From: Methylobacteriaceae bacterium
Lineage (GTDB): Bacteria > Pseudomonadota > Alphaproteobacteria > Rhizobiales > Beijerinckiaceae
NCBI GenBank assembly: GCA_031272615.1
Contig: JAISTL010000026.1
Span: forward strand, 1-21,329
Length of the DNA: 21,329 nucleotides
Direction of reading: 5' to 3'
Position numbers and translations under genes: made by a program. Below are positions 1-9,221 of this stretch, one piece after another. Position 1 is the first letter of the stretch; each line of letters opens with the position of its first letter. The notes beneath the pieces were generated by a model, which saw nothing but the letters and a program-made list of their open reading frames with translations, ran no database searches and had not been told where the DNA came from.

Positions 1-99
1 GCGACACTAATCGATTTTTTCCACTATGACAGACTGAGTCAACGCTTTTTTTCTGATTTCACCCCGGTTGAGATTGTACGTTTGCCGCGAATGGGTTAA
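1..99 (+). CDS. Possible C-terminal end of an upstream gene (partial)
   Basis: Of the three plus-strand frames only this one is open from the window edge, giving 32 codons that end at TAA 97-99. The peptide contains HYDRLSQRFFSDF and ends in VRLPRMG; I do not recognise it. Only 14 of 32 codons end in G or C, far fewer than in the neighbouring genes, so it may be non-coding or a gene of different origin. A strong hairpin starts 10 nt after the stop, which fits the end of a transcription unit. Coding status is uncertain. Confidence 0.3.
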   Translation, partial: ATLIDFFHYDRLSQRFFSDFTPVEIVRLPRMG

Positions 100-108
100 G
101 GGGGTGCG

Positions 109-136
109 TCCGCGCCGCTTTGCGAAGCGGCGCGGA
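109..136 (+). terminator. Strong GC-rich hairpin upstream of purC
   Basis: Positions 109-120 pair perfectly with 125-136 (12 bp) around the tetraloop TGCG. The hairpin is followed by a pyrimidine-rich stretch (TCACTCTTCTTTCC) rather than a clean U-run. It lies 10 nt after a possible upstream stop codon and 62 nt before the purC start. It is most likely the terminator of the upstream unit; a leader structure for purC is the alternative. Confidence 0.5.
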
Positions 137-198
137 TCACTCTTCTTTCCTTCGTTTTCCGCGCGTTCGCAGCGCCTTGCTTAAGTGAGTGTATTCCC

Positions 199-1023
199 AT
201 GAATCGTCGTCGCCGCATCTATGACGGGAAAGCCAAAATTCTGTACGAGGGGCCGGAACCCGGCACCATCATCCAGCACTTCAAAGATGACGCCACCGCG
301 TTCAACGCCAAAAAACACGAGATCATCGACGGCAAAGGCGTGTTGAACAACCGCATTTCCGAGTTCATTTTCCAGTCGTTGAACGAAATCGGCCTGCCGA
401 CGCACTTCATCCGGCGCCTCAACATGCGTGAACAGCTGGTCCGCCAGGTTGAAATCATCCCCCTCGAGGTGGTGGTCCGCAACATCGCCGCCGGCTCGCT
501 GGCCAAGCGTCTCGGCATGGAGGAAGGGCGGCGCCTGCCGCGGCCGATCATCGAATTCTACTACAAAAAAGACGAGCTGGATGACCCGATGGTCACCGAA
601 GACCATATTCTCGCCTTCGGCTGGGCCTCGTTCCAGGAACTGGAGGACATCACCTCCCTCGCCTTCCGCATCAACGATTTTCTCACCGGGCTGTTCCGCG
701 GCGTCGGCATTCTGCTGGTGGATTTCAAAATCGAAACCGGCCGCATCTGGGAGGACGATGAATCCCATGTGGTGCTCGCCGATGAGATTTCCCCGGATTC
801 CTGCCGTCTGTGGGACGCCAAGACCCAGGACAAGCTGGACAAGGACCGCTTCCGCCGTGATATGGGCGGCCTGATTGAAGCCTATTCGGAGGTGGCGCGG
901 CGTCTCGGCATCCTGCTGGACAACGACACCGCTTCCTTCGGCGACAGCGGCCCGCAGCTGGTCCCGGACCCGGAGACGACTCACGACCCGCGGGGAAACT
1001 CCGTGGGCCGGAAACCCGAATAA
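199..1023 (+). CDS. purC: Phosphoribosylaminoimidazole-succinocarboxamide synthase (SAICAR synthetase)
   Basis: This enzyme joins CAIR and aspartate using ATP to form SAICAR, step 8 of purine synthesis, in the cytoplasm. The 274-residue product begins with the family's [14 protein letters not shown] strand and ATP loop. It carries the hallmark VDFKIE around residues 174-179 and the [14 protein letters not shown] block near 193-206 that forms the substrate site. The N-terminal half, including [11 protein letters not shown], is of the type seen in alphaproteobacteria. After RRLGIL (about residue 240) there is a hydrophilic tail of roughly 30 residues, so the protein is somewhat longer than the usual 235-260 residues; the tail is probably disordered. 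The ATG at 199 follows a weak AGTGAG. It is the first gene of the purCSQL run, 28 nt ahead of purS. Confidence 0.96.
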   Translation: MNRRRRIYDGKAKILYEGPEPGTIIQHFKDDATAFNAKKHEIIDGKGVLNNRISEFIFQSLNEIGLPTHFIRRLNMREQLVRQVEIIPLEVVVRNIAAGSLAKRLGMEEGRRLPRPIIEFYYKKDELDDPMVTEDHILAFGWASFQELEDITSLAFRINDFLTGLFRGVGILLVDFKIETGRIWEDDESHVVLADEISPDSCRLWDAKTQDKLDKDRFRRDMGGLIEAYSEVARRLGILLDNDTASFGDSGPQLVPDPETTHDPRGNSVGRKPE

Positions 1024-1051
1024 CCGAAGCAGGGGCAGGAGAACATCAGCC

Positions 1052-1294
1052 ATGAAAGCACGTGTAGCCGTCACTTTGAAAAGCGGCGTCCTTGACCCCC
1101 AAGGCAAGGCCATTGAAAACGCCCTGCGCTCCATGGGCATCGAGGGGGTCACGTCGGTCCGGCAAGGAAAGATTTTCGATATCGAGATGAAGAATACCGA
1201 CGCCGGAACGGCCCGCAAGGCTCTCACCGACGCCGCCGACAAGCTGCTGGCCAACACCGTGATTGAAAACTACACCGTTGATTTGGTGGAGTGA
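1052..1294 (+). CDS. purS: Phosphoribosylformylglycinamidine synthase subunit PurS
   Basis: This is the small subunit of the three-part FGAM synthase (PurL-PurQ-PurS); a PurS dimer bridges the amidotransferase and the synthetase. The product is 80 residues, the normal family length. It shows the typical N-terminal strand KARVAVTLKSGVLDPQGKA, the GIEGVTSVRQGKIFDIEM middle, and the ending NTVIENYTVDLVE. The start was set at ATG 1052, where a CAGGAG ribosome-binding site lies upstream; a longer reading frame begins at 875 but overlaps purC and lacks family similarity in that part. It lies 28 nt after purC and 133 nt before purQ. Confidence 0.95.
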   Translation: MKARVAVTLKSGVLDPQGKAIENALRSMGIEGVTSVRQGKIFDIEMKNTDAGTARKALTDAADKLLANTVIENYTVDLVE

Positions 1295-1427
1295 GCCCTC
1301 AAGTGTTCGCGAAACGCATACCAGCCGTCGTCAAAGCCGGCGAGACGCGCCGCGAGTGCCCCCTGTGGGCCAGCTCACCGGAGCGCCGCCGTTTTCTCTC
1401 CCTCCTGTTCACTCTTCGAGGTCAGTT

Positions 1428-2126
1428 ATGAAAGCCTCAGTCATCGTATTTCCCGGTTCCAACCGTGACGGAGACGTGAGCCTCGCCCTCGCCCAAGCGG
1501 GGGCGGATGTATCGTCTTTGTGGTACACCGAGCCGGAACTGCCGCGGGGCACGGACTTGGTGGTGCTGCCCGGCGGTTTCTCCTATGGGGATTACCTGCG
1601 CTGCGGCGCCATTGCCGCCCGCGCTCCGGTGATGGACGCGGTGCGCCGCCATGCCGCCAACGGCGGGCTGGTGCTCGGCATCTGCAACGGTTTTCAAATC
1701 CTGTGCGAGAGCGGCCTGCTGCCCGGCGTGCTGATGCGCAACAAAAAGCTCAAATTCGTCTGCAAGCGCCAGCATCTCAAGGTGGAGCGCGCCGACACCG
1801 TGTTCACCCGCCGTTATGAAAAGGGCGCGGTCATCGATGTGTGTGTCGCCCATGCCGAGGGCAATTACGCTGTCGCTGATGACGAGCTGCAGCGCCTGGA
1901 GGGAGACGGACGTGTGGCGTTCCGCTATTGCGACGCCGCCGGCAACGTGACGGAGGACGCCAATTTCAACGGTTCCCTCAACGCCATCGCCGGGATTTAC
2001 TCCGAGCGCTTCAACGTGCTCGGCATGATGCCGCACCCGGAAAACCTGATTGACCCGCTCACCGGCGGCACCGACGGACGCAACCTGTTTTTGAGCCTGG
2101 TGGACGGCGCCCGCAAAGCCGCCTGA
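1428..2126 (+). CDS. purQ: Phosphoribosylformylglycinamidine synthase subunit PurQ (glutaminase)
   Basis: This class I glutamine amidotransferase releases ammonia from glutamine and passes it to PurL. The product is 232 residues. The catalytic triad is visible: nucleophile Cys86 in GICNGFQ, and His203 with Glu205 in PHPE near the C-terminus. FPGSNRD at residues 8-14 and PGGFSYGDYLR at 48-58 (oxyanion region) are typical of PurQ. ATG 1428 has a GAGG about 7 nt upstream, which decides the start; a longer in-frame extension from 1263 crosses the purS stop and is not family-like. The 133-nt gap before it is GC-rich and I see no gene in it. purL follows after 30 nt. Confidence 0.96.
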   Translation: MKASVIVFPGSNRDGDVSLALAQAGADVSSLWYTEPELPRGTDLVVLPGGFSYGDYLRCGAIAARAPVMDAVRRHAANGGLVLGICNGFQILCESGLLPGVLMRNKKLKFVCKRQHLKVERADTVFTRRYEKGAVIDVCVAHAEGNYAVADDELQRLEGDGRVAFRYCDAAGNVTEDANFNGSLNAIAGIYSERFNVLGMMPHPENLIDPLTGGTDGRNLFLSLVDGARKAA

Positions 2127-2156
2127 CTCCCCTGCAACCATTCTGTGAGGAAAGCC

Positions 2157-4370
<2,214 letters not shown>

Positions 4371-4396
4371 CGGCCCGTTTTTTTCAAGTCTTTCTA

Positions 4397-4425
4397 TTGA
4401 CGGCTTCGGCAAAAGAAATTATGGG
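4397..4425 (+). promoter_or_regulatory. Predicted sigma-70 promoter of the tRNA-Gln gene
   Basis: A TTGACG -35 at 4397-4402 and a TATGGG -10 at 4420-4425 are 17 nt apart. The expected start lies about 30 nt before the mature tRNA. The -35 is a near-perfect match; the -10 matches only its first half well. The call rests on spacing and on position directly before a stable-RNA gene. Confidence 0.5.
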
Positions 4426-4462
4426 TTGCCTCTCGCGGGCCGTCAGATGCGCCCGCCCCTGC

Positions 4463-4536
4463 TGGGGGATAGTTTAACGGTAGAACTGCGGACTCTGACT
4501 CCGTCAGTCCTGGTTCGAATCCAGGTCCCCCAGCCA
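4463..4536 (+). tRNA. tRNA-Gln (anticodon CUG)
   Basis: The 74-nt gene folds as a standard cloverleaf with encoded CCA. The acceptor stem is TGGGGGA / TCCCCCA, followed by discriminator G4533 and CCA 4534-4536. The anticodon stem GCGGA/TCCGT encloses the loop CTCTGAC, so the anticodon is CTG and reads CAG glutamine codons. The T arm is CCTGG-TTCGAAT-CCAGG. The U1-initiated acceptor is typical of bacterial tRNA-Gln. Seven T residues at 4538-4544, one base after the CCA end, probably serve in termination. Confidence 0.96.
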
Positions 4537-4999
4537 CTTTTTTTCCAACGTTTCCAGCAAAACCGGCTTTGCCTTGTCAGACTTTTGTCCGCTTCGGCCG
4601 GAAATGCCGGGCGGTCACCATGAGCATTCCGGCGCCGGCGACGGTCGAATCATCCACATCCACGGGAGTCTCCACCGTCAGGGGTTGATTCGCCGGGAAA
4701 CGCGCCCGGCATCTCAGTCGTGTGTCATCCCCCGCGTCTCCCGTTCCTTCATATTTTCCGTTCCCCGCTCAATTGTGAAGAATGCCTTATGAATTCGGCC
4801 CTCCCTTAACGGCCCGTTAACCATTTTCGTTCACATTTTATTAACAGGATCGGTCGGCAGTCCTTTCGTTTTGCGGGTCGATTCCGGACGATGACGCCCC
4901 ACGAGAGAAAACAGCTTTGCGATTTCAAGCGGAGTCCAACAACCAGAATTGTCCTGCGGGAAGCCGCCGGGCGACAGAACAACCGGATACCTGTTTCCC
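4537..4999. other. Gene-free stretch between tRNA-Gln and tolC
   Basis: I see no convincing gene here; short open frames lack ribosome-binding sites and family features. The stretch holds the T-run after the tRNA, a small hairpin GCCGGG/CCCGGC at 4692-4710, and several short inverted copies of CCGGAAATGC-like sequence between about 4597 and 4660. An A/T-richer part from about 4740 to 4860 contains the CtrA-like box and a possible promoter (annotated separately). The rest, up to the tolC start, would be a 5' untranslated leader of roughly 150 nt. Confidence 0.6.
4806..4844 (+). promoter_or_regulatory. CtrA-type box and predicted promoter upstream of tolC
   Basis: TTAA (4806-4809), seven bases, then TTAAC (4817-4821) is an exact match to the TTAA-N7-TTAAC consensus for the alphaproteobacterial response regulator CtrA, and it continues as TTAACCAT, a common form of the half-site. 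A possible -10 TATTAA lies at 4839-4844, 17 nt after the hexamer GTTAAC at 4816-4821. The box would therefore overlap the -35 region, as in CtrA-activated promoters of Caulobacter. It lies about 180 nt before the tolC start. The motif match is seen; regulation is inferred. Confidence 0.5.
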
Positions 5000-6421
5000 A
5001 TGATGAACAACGGCGCCACTTCCGACGTTCCACCCGCAGGGGGTCTGTGGTCTGTCGCCGCCGTTGCGTCACTGATCCTTGCGTTGCTCGCTGCCGCGCC
5101 GGCTTCCGCTGAAACGCTTTCCGGCGCCCTCGCCAAAGCCTATCAGGTCAACCCGGAACTCAATGCCGAGCGGGCGGGCCTGCGCGCCGCCGACGAGAAT
5201 GTCGCCCGCGCCAAGTCCGGATACCGGCCGGCGGTCTCCGCCGCCGCCGATTATTCGCGCAGCCGTTCCCGTTACGACAACCGCCTCGGTTGGGGCATCA
5301 CCAAGCAAGCCATGAACCCGCGGGGGTACGGGCTTCAGGTCAATCTCGACGTGTTTTCGGGCTTCCGCACCAAAAACGCCGTCAGTCAGGCGGAAACCCA
5401 GGTCGAGGGCGGGCGCGAGACGTTGCGCAACGCCGAAGGCGACATTCTGTTCCTCGCCGCCCAGGCGTATATGAACGTGCTGCGCGACACCGCCATTCTG
5501 CGCCTTCAGAGAAACAATGTCGAACTGTTGGCCGAACAGTTGCGCCAGACCAAGGATCGCCTGTCTGTCGGCGACGTCACGGTGACCGACTATTCCCAGG
5601 CCGAGGCGCGGCACGCCCAGGCCATGTCCGGCGCCAGTTCCGCCGAGGCGGATTTGCGCTCCTCCGTCGCCGTCTATCGGCAGATTATCGGCTCCGAGCC
5701 GAAGAAGCTGAACGCCGGGAAACCGCTGACCAAACTCATTCCCAAAACTCTCAACAAGGCCATAGCCCTCGGGCTGCGTCAGCATCCCGCTATTCTGGCG
5801 GCGCACCATGACGCCGAGGCGGCGGCGCTTCAGGTGAAAATCGTCGAGGGCGAGTTTTACCCGACCATTTCGTTGAGCGGCGAGGTCTCGCACCGTTACG
5901 ACACCGATCTCCACAATGACGAGGAGGTCTCCGCCGCTGTTTCAGCCAGGCTCACGGTACCGATTTATCAGCGCGGAGACGTTTCGGCGCGCACCCGCCA
6001 GTCCAAGGAGGCTCTGGGACAGGCGCATCTACGCGCCGATGCGACGAACGACCGCGTGCGGGCGGAGATTGTCTCCGCGTGGGGTATGTACGAGAGTACC
6101 CGCGCCCGCATCACCGCCATGCAGGCGGCGGTCAAGGCCAACGAAGCGGCTCTCGCCGGCGTGCGGGAAGAAGCACGGGTGGGGCAGCGCACCACCCTCG
6201 ACATTCTCAATGCCCAGCAGGAACTCCTGAACATGCGGGTGGAGCTCATCGTCGCCCAGCGCGACCATGTTATCGCCTCCTACGCTGTGGCGCGGGCGGT
6301 GGGCGCCCTCAACGCCCGGGCGCTCAAGCTGAACACCGAATACTACGACCCCGCCGACCACTTCGACCAGGTGAAGAACCTGTGGGTCGGCACGAGCATC
6401 CCCGTTGCCGGAAAACAATGA
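5000..6421 (+). CDS. TolC-family outer-membrane channel of a type I secretion system
   Basis: A TolC-like trimeric channel spans the outer membrane and periplasm and joins an ABC exporter and adaptor to release cargo from the cell. The product is 473 residues, normal for the family. Residues about 16-37 form a hydrophobic signal peptide ending APASA, with likely cleavage before Glu38. Two repeated halves of long amphipathic helices follow: ETLSGALAKAYQVNPELNAER starts the first and IALGLRQHPAILAAHHDAEAA the second. The later RTTLDILNAQQELLNMRVELI is a classic TolC motif. I chose ATG 5000; a second ATG follows at once, and a TTG frame from 4949 is also open. The ribosome-binding site is weak and the n-region has no positive charge, so the start is not secure. 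It belongs with the exporter and adaptor genes from 7497 onward. Confidence 0.93.
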   Translation: MMNNGATSDVPPAGGLWSVAAVASLILALLAAAPASAETLSGALAKAYQVNPELNAERAGLRAADENVARAKSGYRPAVSAAADYSRSRSRYDNRLGWGITKQAMNPRGYGLQVNLDVFSGFRTKNAVSQAETQVEGGRETLRNAEGDILFLAAQAYMNVLRDTAILRLQRNNVELLAEQLRQTKDRLSVGDVTVTDYSQAEARHAQAMSGASSAEADLRSSVAVYRQIIGSEPKKLNAGKPLTKLIPKTLNKAIALGLRQHPAILAAHHDAEAAALQVKIVEGEFYPTISLSGEVSHRYDTDLHNDEEVSAAVSARLTVPIYQRGDVSARTRQSKEALGQAHLRADATNDRVRAEIVSAWGMYESTRARITAMQAAVKANEAALAGVREEARVGQRTTLDILNAQQELLNMRVELIVAQRDHVIASYAVARAVGALNARALKLNTEYYDPADHFDQVKNLWVGTSIPVAGKQ

Positions 6422-6444
6422 CGAAAGCGACCGGTGGAGGCGTG

Positions 6445-7167
6445 TCAACCGGCAAAAGGCAGGCCCAGGTCGTGCAGGGCATCGGCCTGGAACTGCTGCA
6501 CCCATGACGCCCACGGAGCGTCGGCTTCGCAGGCGATGCAGTGCGGAGCAACGCCGTCATCCAAACTGTCGCTCTGAATGGCTTTCTTCCATCCCTCGAC
6601 ATCGCCGAACGCCGCGGTTATCGCGTTGAGGACTTTTTCCGTCGGCGAGTCGCCCAGGGGAACGGTATTCCCGAAGAGAACGCCGTCGTCATAGGCGTAG
6701 GCGCAGCCTCCGGCGTCCTTGCCGAAGTCGAAGCTGTCCAACAGGCGGGAGATCACCAATCCGCGCACTCCCTGCGCATCCACCGGCAGGCTGAACGCCG
6801 CCGCATCCGGATTGTCGGCGGCACATCCGCAGGCGCCATCCTTGAGTGCGGACCACAGCAACTTCCCGCCACCGGCCGCGTCGGCGCCGGTGTCGATATC
6901 GGCCGCGGCTGCCTTTTGGGCATCGGCCACCAGGTCCTTCAGCGTCCCGACAACGTCGGACACCGCTTTACCCGCCGATTCATGAAAAGACGCCGGCGAC
7001 TCAAAGGCGGTTGTTGCGGAAACAAGTTGCTCGAACGCCGAAAAAAAGGAAAGCTTGGACTCTGCAACGGCGAAGGTCCAATCGCCGGCGACGGACTCCG
7101 CCGCGAACACGAACCCGTTGTCGCTCAACCACCGGGCGACATCGTCGAAAATCACCTTGCTGCTCAT
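6445..7167 (-). CDS. Acidic protein of unknown function inside the type I secretion locus
   Basis: I do not recognise this 240-residue protein. It is rich in Ala and Asp with few Lys/Arg, so it should be strongly acidic. It has no signal peptide, no membrane segment and no GGxGxD repeats. It contains five Cys, in GACGCAAD (111-118), GGCAYAYDDG (153-162) and PHCIACEAD (208-216). Residues 70-100 look helical and Ala-rich. The start is ATG 7167, which has GGAG six bases upstream; ATG 7179 is also in frame. A good promoter (TTGACA-17-TTAATT) lies upstream. It is encoded against the surrounding genes, convergent with tolC (23 nt apart) and divergent from the exporter gene. It may be a secreted cargo, a regulator or an accessory factor; position is the only support. 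Confidence 0.75.
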   Translation of the reverse strand: MSSKVIFDDVARWLSDNGFVFAAESVAGDWTFAVAESKLSFFSAFEQLVSATTAFESPASFHESAGKAVSDVVGTLKDLVADAQKAAAADIDTGADAAGGGKLLWSALKDGACGCAADNPDAAAFSLPVDAQGVRGLVISRLLDSFDFGKDAGGCAYAYDDGVLFGNTVPLGDSPTEKVLNAITAAFGDVEGWKKAIQSDSLDDGVAPHCIACEADAPWASWVQQFQADALHDLGLPFAG

Positions 7168-7231
7168 TCCCTGCTCCATACTCCGGCAACCGCCGCACGG
7201 CGCACCGCGGAAAAACGCTGTAATCCTTGAA

Positions 7232-7260
7232 AATTAATCTCATTCGGCCGCCGATGTCAA
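7232..7260 (-). promoter_or_regulatory. Predicted sigma-70 promoter of the acidic unknown gene
   Basis: Read on the minus strand, a perfect TTGACA -35 (7260-7255) is followed after 17 nt by TTAATT (7237-7232). The predicted start gives a leader of about 60 nt before ATG 7167. This is one of the best sigma-70 matches in the window. Confidence 0.6.
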
Positions 7261-7408
7261 GGGCGATCCGGCTGAATCGGTTAATGGTGACGCATAATCC
7301 GGGAATGTGATAAAATCATGTTGCAGCGGGCGGCGGCGGGGCCCTCATGACCGGCGGCGCGGCATCGTTTCCGCCTGCCGGGGGCGCGCGTCGACGGTTT
7401 TACCATAA

Positions 7409-7472
7409 GTGAATCAATATCTGGTCATGACCGGTTGAATTCGCTATTCACTTGGGGTGAATCTTCGATAAT
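7409..7472 (+). promoter_or_regulatory. Candidate operator and -10 region of the exporter operon
   Basis: GTGAAT occurs at 7409-7414, inverted (ATTCAC) at 7446-7451, and again direct at 7457-7462. The last two form a perfect 6-5-6 inverted repeat. A separate perfect 10-bp palindrome GGTCATGACC lies at 7423-7432. A -10-like GATAAT at 7467-7472 follows directly and lies 25 nt before the start codon; I see no good -35. The layout resembles a repressor or activator site, but the factor is unknown. Confidence 0.35.
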
Positions 7473-7496
7473 TCAAAACACTGCGACCGGAACCCC

Positions 7497-9221
7497 ATGG
7501 CCAAAGAGTCCGCGCCGGAAAAGGCGAGAGAAGACAACATCCTCAGCGTCGCCCTCGCCTCGCTGCGCAAGGCTTTTGTCGTTGTGATGTGCTTCTCGGG
7601 CGCGGTCAACATTCTCATGCTCACCGGCTCGGTGTTCATGCTCCAGGTTTATGACCGGGTGCTGGCCAGCCGTTCGGTGCCGACTCTGGTGGCATTGGCC
7701 GGCATTGCCGTCGCCATGTACGCCTTCCTCGGCCTGTTTGATTTTTTCCGTTCCCGGGTGACGTCGCGGGCCGGATACTGGCTCGACGGCCAATTGGGGT
7801 CCGCCCTCTTCCGCACATGGCTGGCGCGTTCACTGGCGGTTGAGCGGGGCGACGCGGCGCGGCCCCTGAGCGACATCGGCATCGTGCGCCAGTTCATTGC
7901 CAGCCCGGGCCTCACCGGCCTGATGGACCTGCCGTGGACGCCGTTTTATCTGCTGATTCTCTATTGGGCGCATTACAAGCTGTTTCTGCTGGCGTTCTGC
8001 GGCATGATATTCATTTCGGCTCTGGCCGTCGCCAACGAGTACCTCACCCACAAGAACCTCGGCCGGGCGATGATCGGCGAAACGCTGGAAAACCGTTTCC
8101 TCGAGCAGAGTTACCGCAACGCCGAGAGCATTCTGCCCATGGGCATGATGGTCAATGTCGAGAACCACTGGCTGAAGCTCCACAACGACACCGCGGCCCT
8201 GGCGCAGCGCGGCGCTGAAACCGGCGCGCGCTTCTCGTCGGTGTCGCGCACCTTCCGCATGATTCTGCAATCGGCGCTCCTCGGATTCGGCGCCTATCTC
8301 GCCATTCTGCAGGAGGTGTCGTCGGGCATGATCATCGCCGGGTCCATCATCGGCGGGCGGGCGCTGGCCCCGGTGGACCAGGTCATCGCCCAGTGGCGCA
8401 CCATTTCCAGGGCGCGCCATTCCTACAACCGCCTGAAACAATACCTCGCGGCGGTGAGCGCCAATGAACACACGCTCAGGCTGCCGGAACCCACCGGCGC
8501 CCTGACCCTGCAGAACGTCGGCAAATTCGCCCCGGACGCGGCCGCGACCGACGGCGGGCGGCGGCTCCTGCTCAACAACATCACCTTCAGCCTCGAACCC
8601 GGCGACGCGCTGGGCGTCATTGGCCCCAGCGCGTCGGGCAAAACCGTGCTGGCGCGCGTGATTGTCGGCGCCTGGGCGCACAACGGCGGTTCGGTGCGCC
8701 TTGACGGCGCGGCGCTGGAACACTGGGACAGCGAGCTGCTGGGCCGCTACGTCGGCTATCTGCCGCAAAACGTCGAGCTCATGGCCGGCTCCGTGCAGCA
8801 GAACATCGCCCGCTTCGACCCGGAGGCCAGGGACGAGGACATCATCACCGCGGCGCAAATCGCCGGCGTGCATCAGATGATCCTGAACCTGCCCAACGGT
8901 TACGCCACCATGATCGGTTACGGGGCGACGCCGCTCTCCGGCGGGCAGACTCAGCGAATCGGCCTGGCGCGCGCCCTGTACCGCCTGCCGAAACTGGTGG
9001 TGCTGGACGAGCCCAACGCCAACCTCGACATGGAGGGAGACAACGCCCTCACCGCCGCCATCCAGCATATGCGGGAACTGAAATCCGTGGTGGTGGTCAT
9101 GGCGCACCGGCCCAGCGCCATCGCCGCCGTCAACAAGCTTCTGGTGATTTCCAACGGCTCCATGGTGCAGTTCGGCGACAAGGAAAGCGTACTCGCCCAA
9201 ATGACCAGGAGCGCGCCGTGA
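7497..9221 (+). CDS. Type I secretion ABC transporter, PrtD-type permease/ATPase
   Basis: This inner-membrane exporter uses ATP to push an unfolded protein from the cytoplasm into an HlyD-TolC conduit. The product is 574 residues: a membrane domain (hydrophobic segments near 27-50, 62-84 and 150-180, with more near 255-285), then an ATPase domain. Walker A is GPSASGKT at 376-383, the Q-loop lies in GYLPQNVELM, the signature LSGGQ is at 480-484, Walker B is LVVLDEP at 500-506, and the switch His is H537. LPWTPFYLLIL and the EPNANLD form after Walker B are typical of the PrtD/AprD group. There is no N-terminal C39 peptidase or C39-like domain. The ribosome-binding site is weak. The stop overlaps the adaptor start (GTGA), which implies translational coupling. 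Confidence 0.95.
   Translation: MAKESAPEKAREDNILSVALASLRKAFVVVMCFSGAVNILMLTGSVFMLQVYDRVLASRSVPTLVALAGIAVAMYAFLGLFDFFRSRVTSRAGYWLDGQLGSALFRTWLARSLAVERGDAARPLSDIGIVRQFIASPGLTGLMDLPWTPFYLLILYWAHYKLFLLAFCGMIFISALAVANEYLTHKNLGRAMIGETLENRFLEQSYRNAESILPMGMMVNVENHWLKLHNDTAALAQRGAETGARFSSVSRTFRMILQSALLGFGAYLAILQEVSSGMIIAGSIIGGRALAPVDQVIAQWRTISRARHSYNRLKQYLAAVSANEHTLRLPEPTGALTLQNVGKFAPDAAATDGGRRLLLNNITFSLEPGDALGVIGPSASGKTVLARVIVGAWAHNGGSVRLDGAALEHWDSELLGRYVGYLPQNVELMAGSVQQNIARFDPEARDEDIITAAQIAGVHQMILNLPNGYATMIGYGATPLSGGQTQRIGLARALYRLPKLVVLDEPNANLDMEGDNALTAAIQHMRELKSVVVVMAHRPSAIAAVNKLLVISNGSMVQFGDKESVLAQMTRSAP

Larger units (their letters stand above)
7168..7496. other. Divergent intergenic region
   Basis: These 329 nt separate the acidic unknown gene (minus) from the exporter gene (plus) and contain no gene that I can support. 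They hold the minus-strand promoter near 7232-7260, a GC-rich middle around 7325-7395, and an A/T-richer part from about 7400 with palindromes before the exporter. The decamer TCATGACCGG occurs twice, at 7345-7354 and 7425-7434. Confidence 0.6.

Noticed and set aside
4574..4792. 72-codon open frame after tRNA-Gln
   Set aside because: There is no good ribosome-binding site and no recognisable family. It ends just before the CtrA-like promoter and is probably chance.
6541..7230. 229-codon plus-strand open frame opposite the acidic unknown gene, which would make all genes of the secretion locus collinear
   Set aside because: The minus-strand frame has a good ribosome-binding site and a near-consensus promoter and reads as a plausible acidic globular protein. 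The plus frame is Arg/Gly-rich and lacks such signals.
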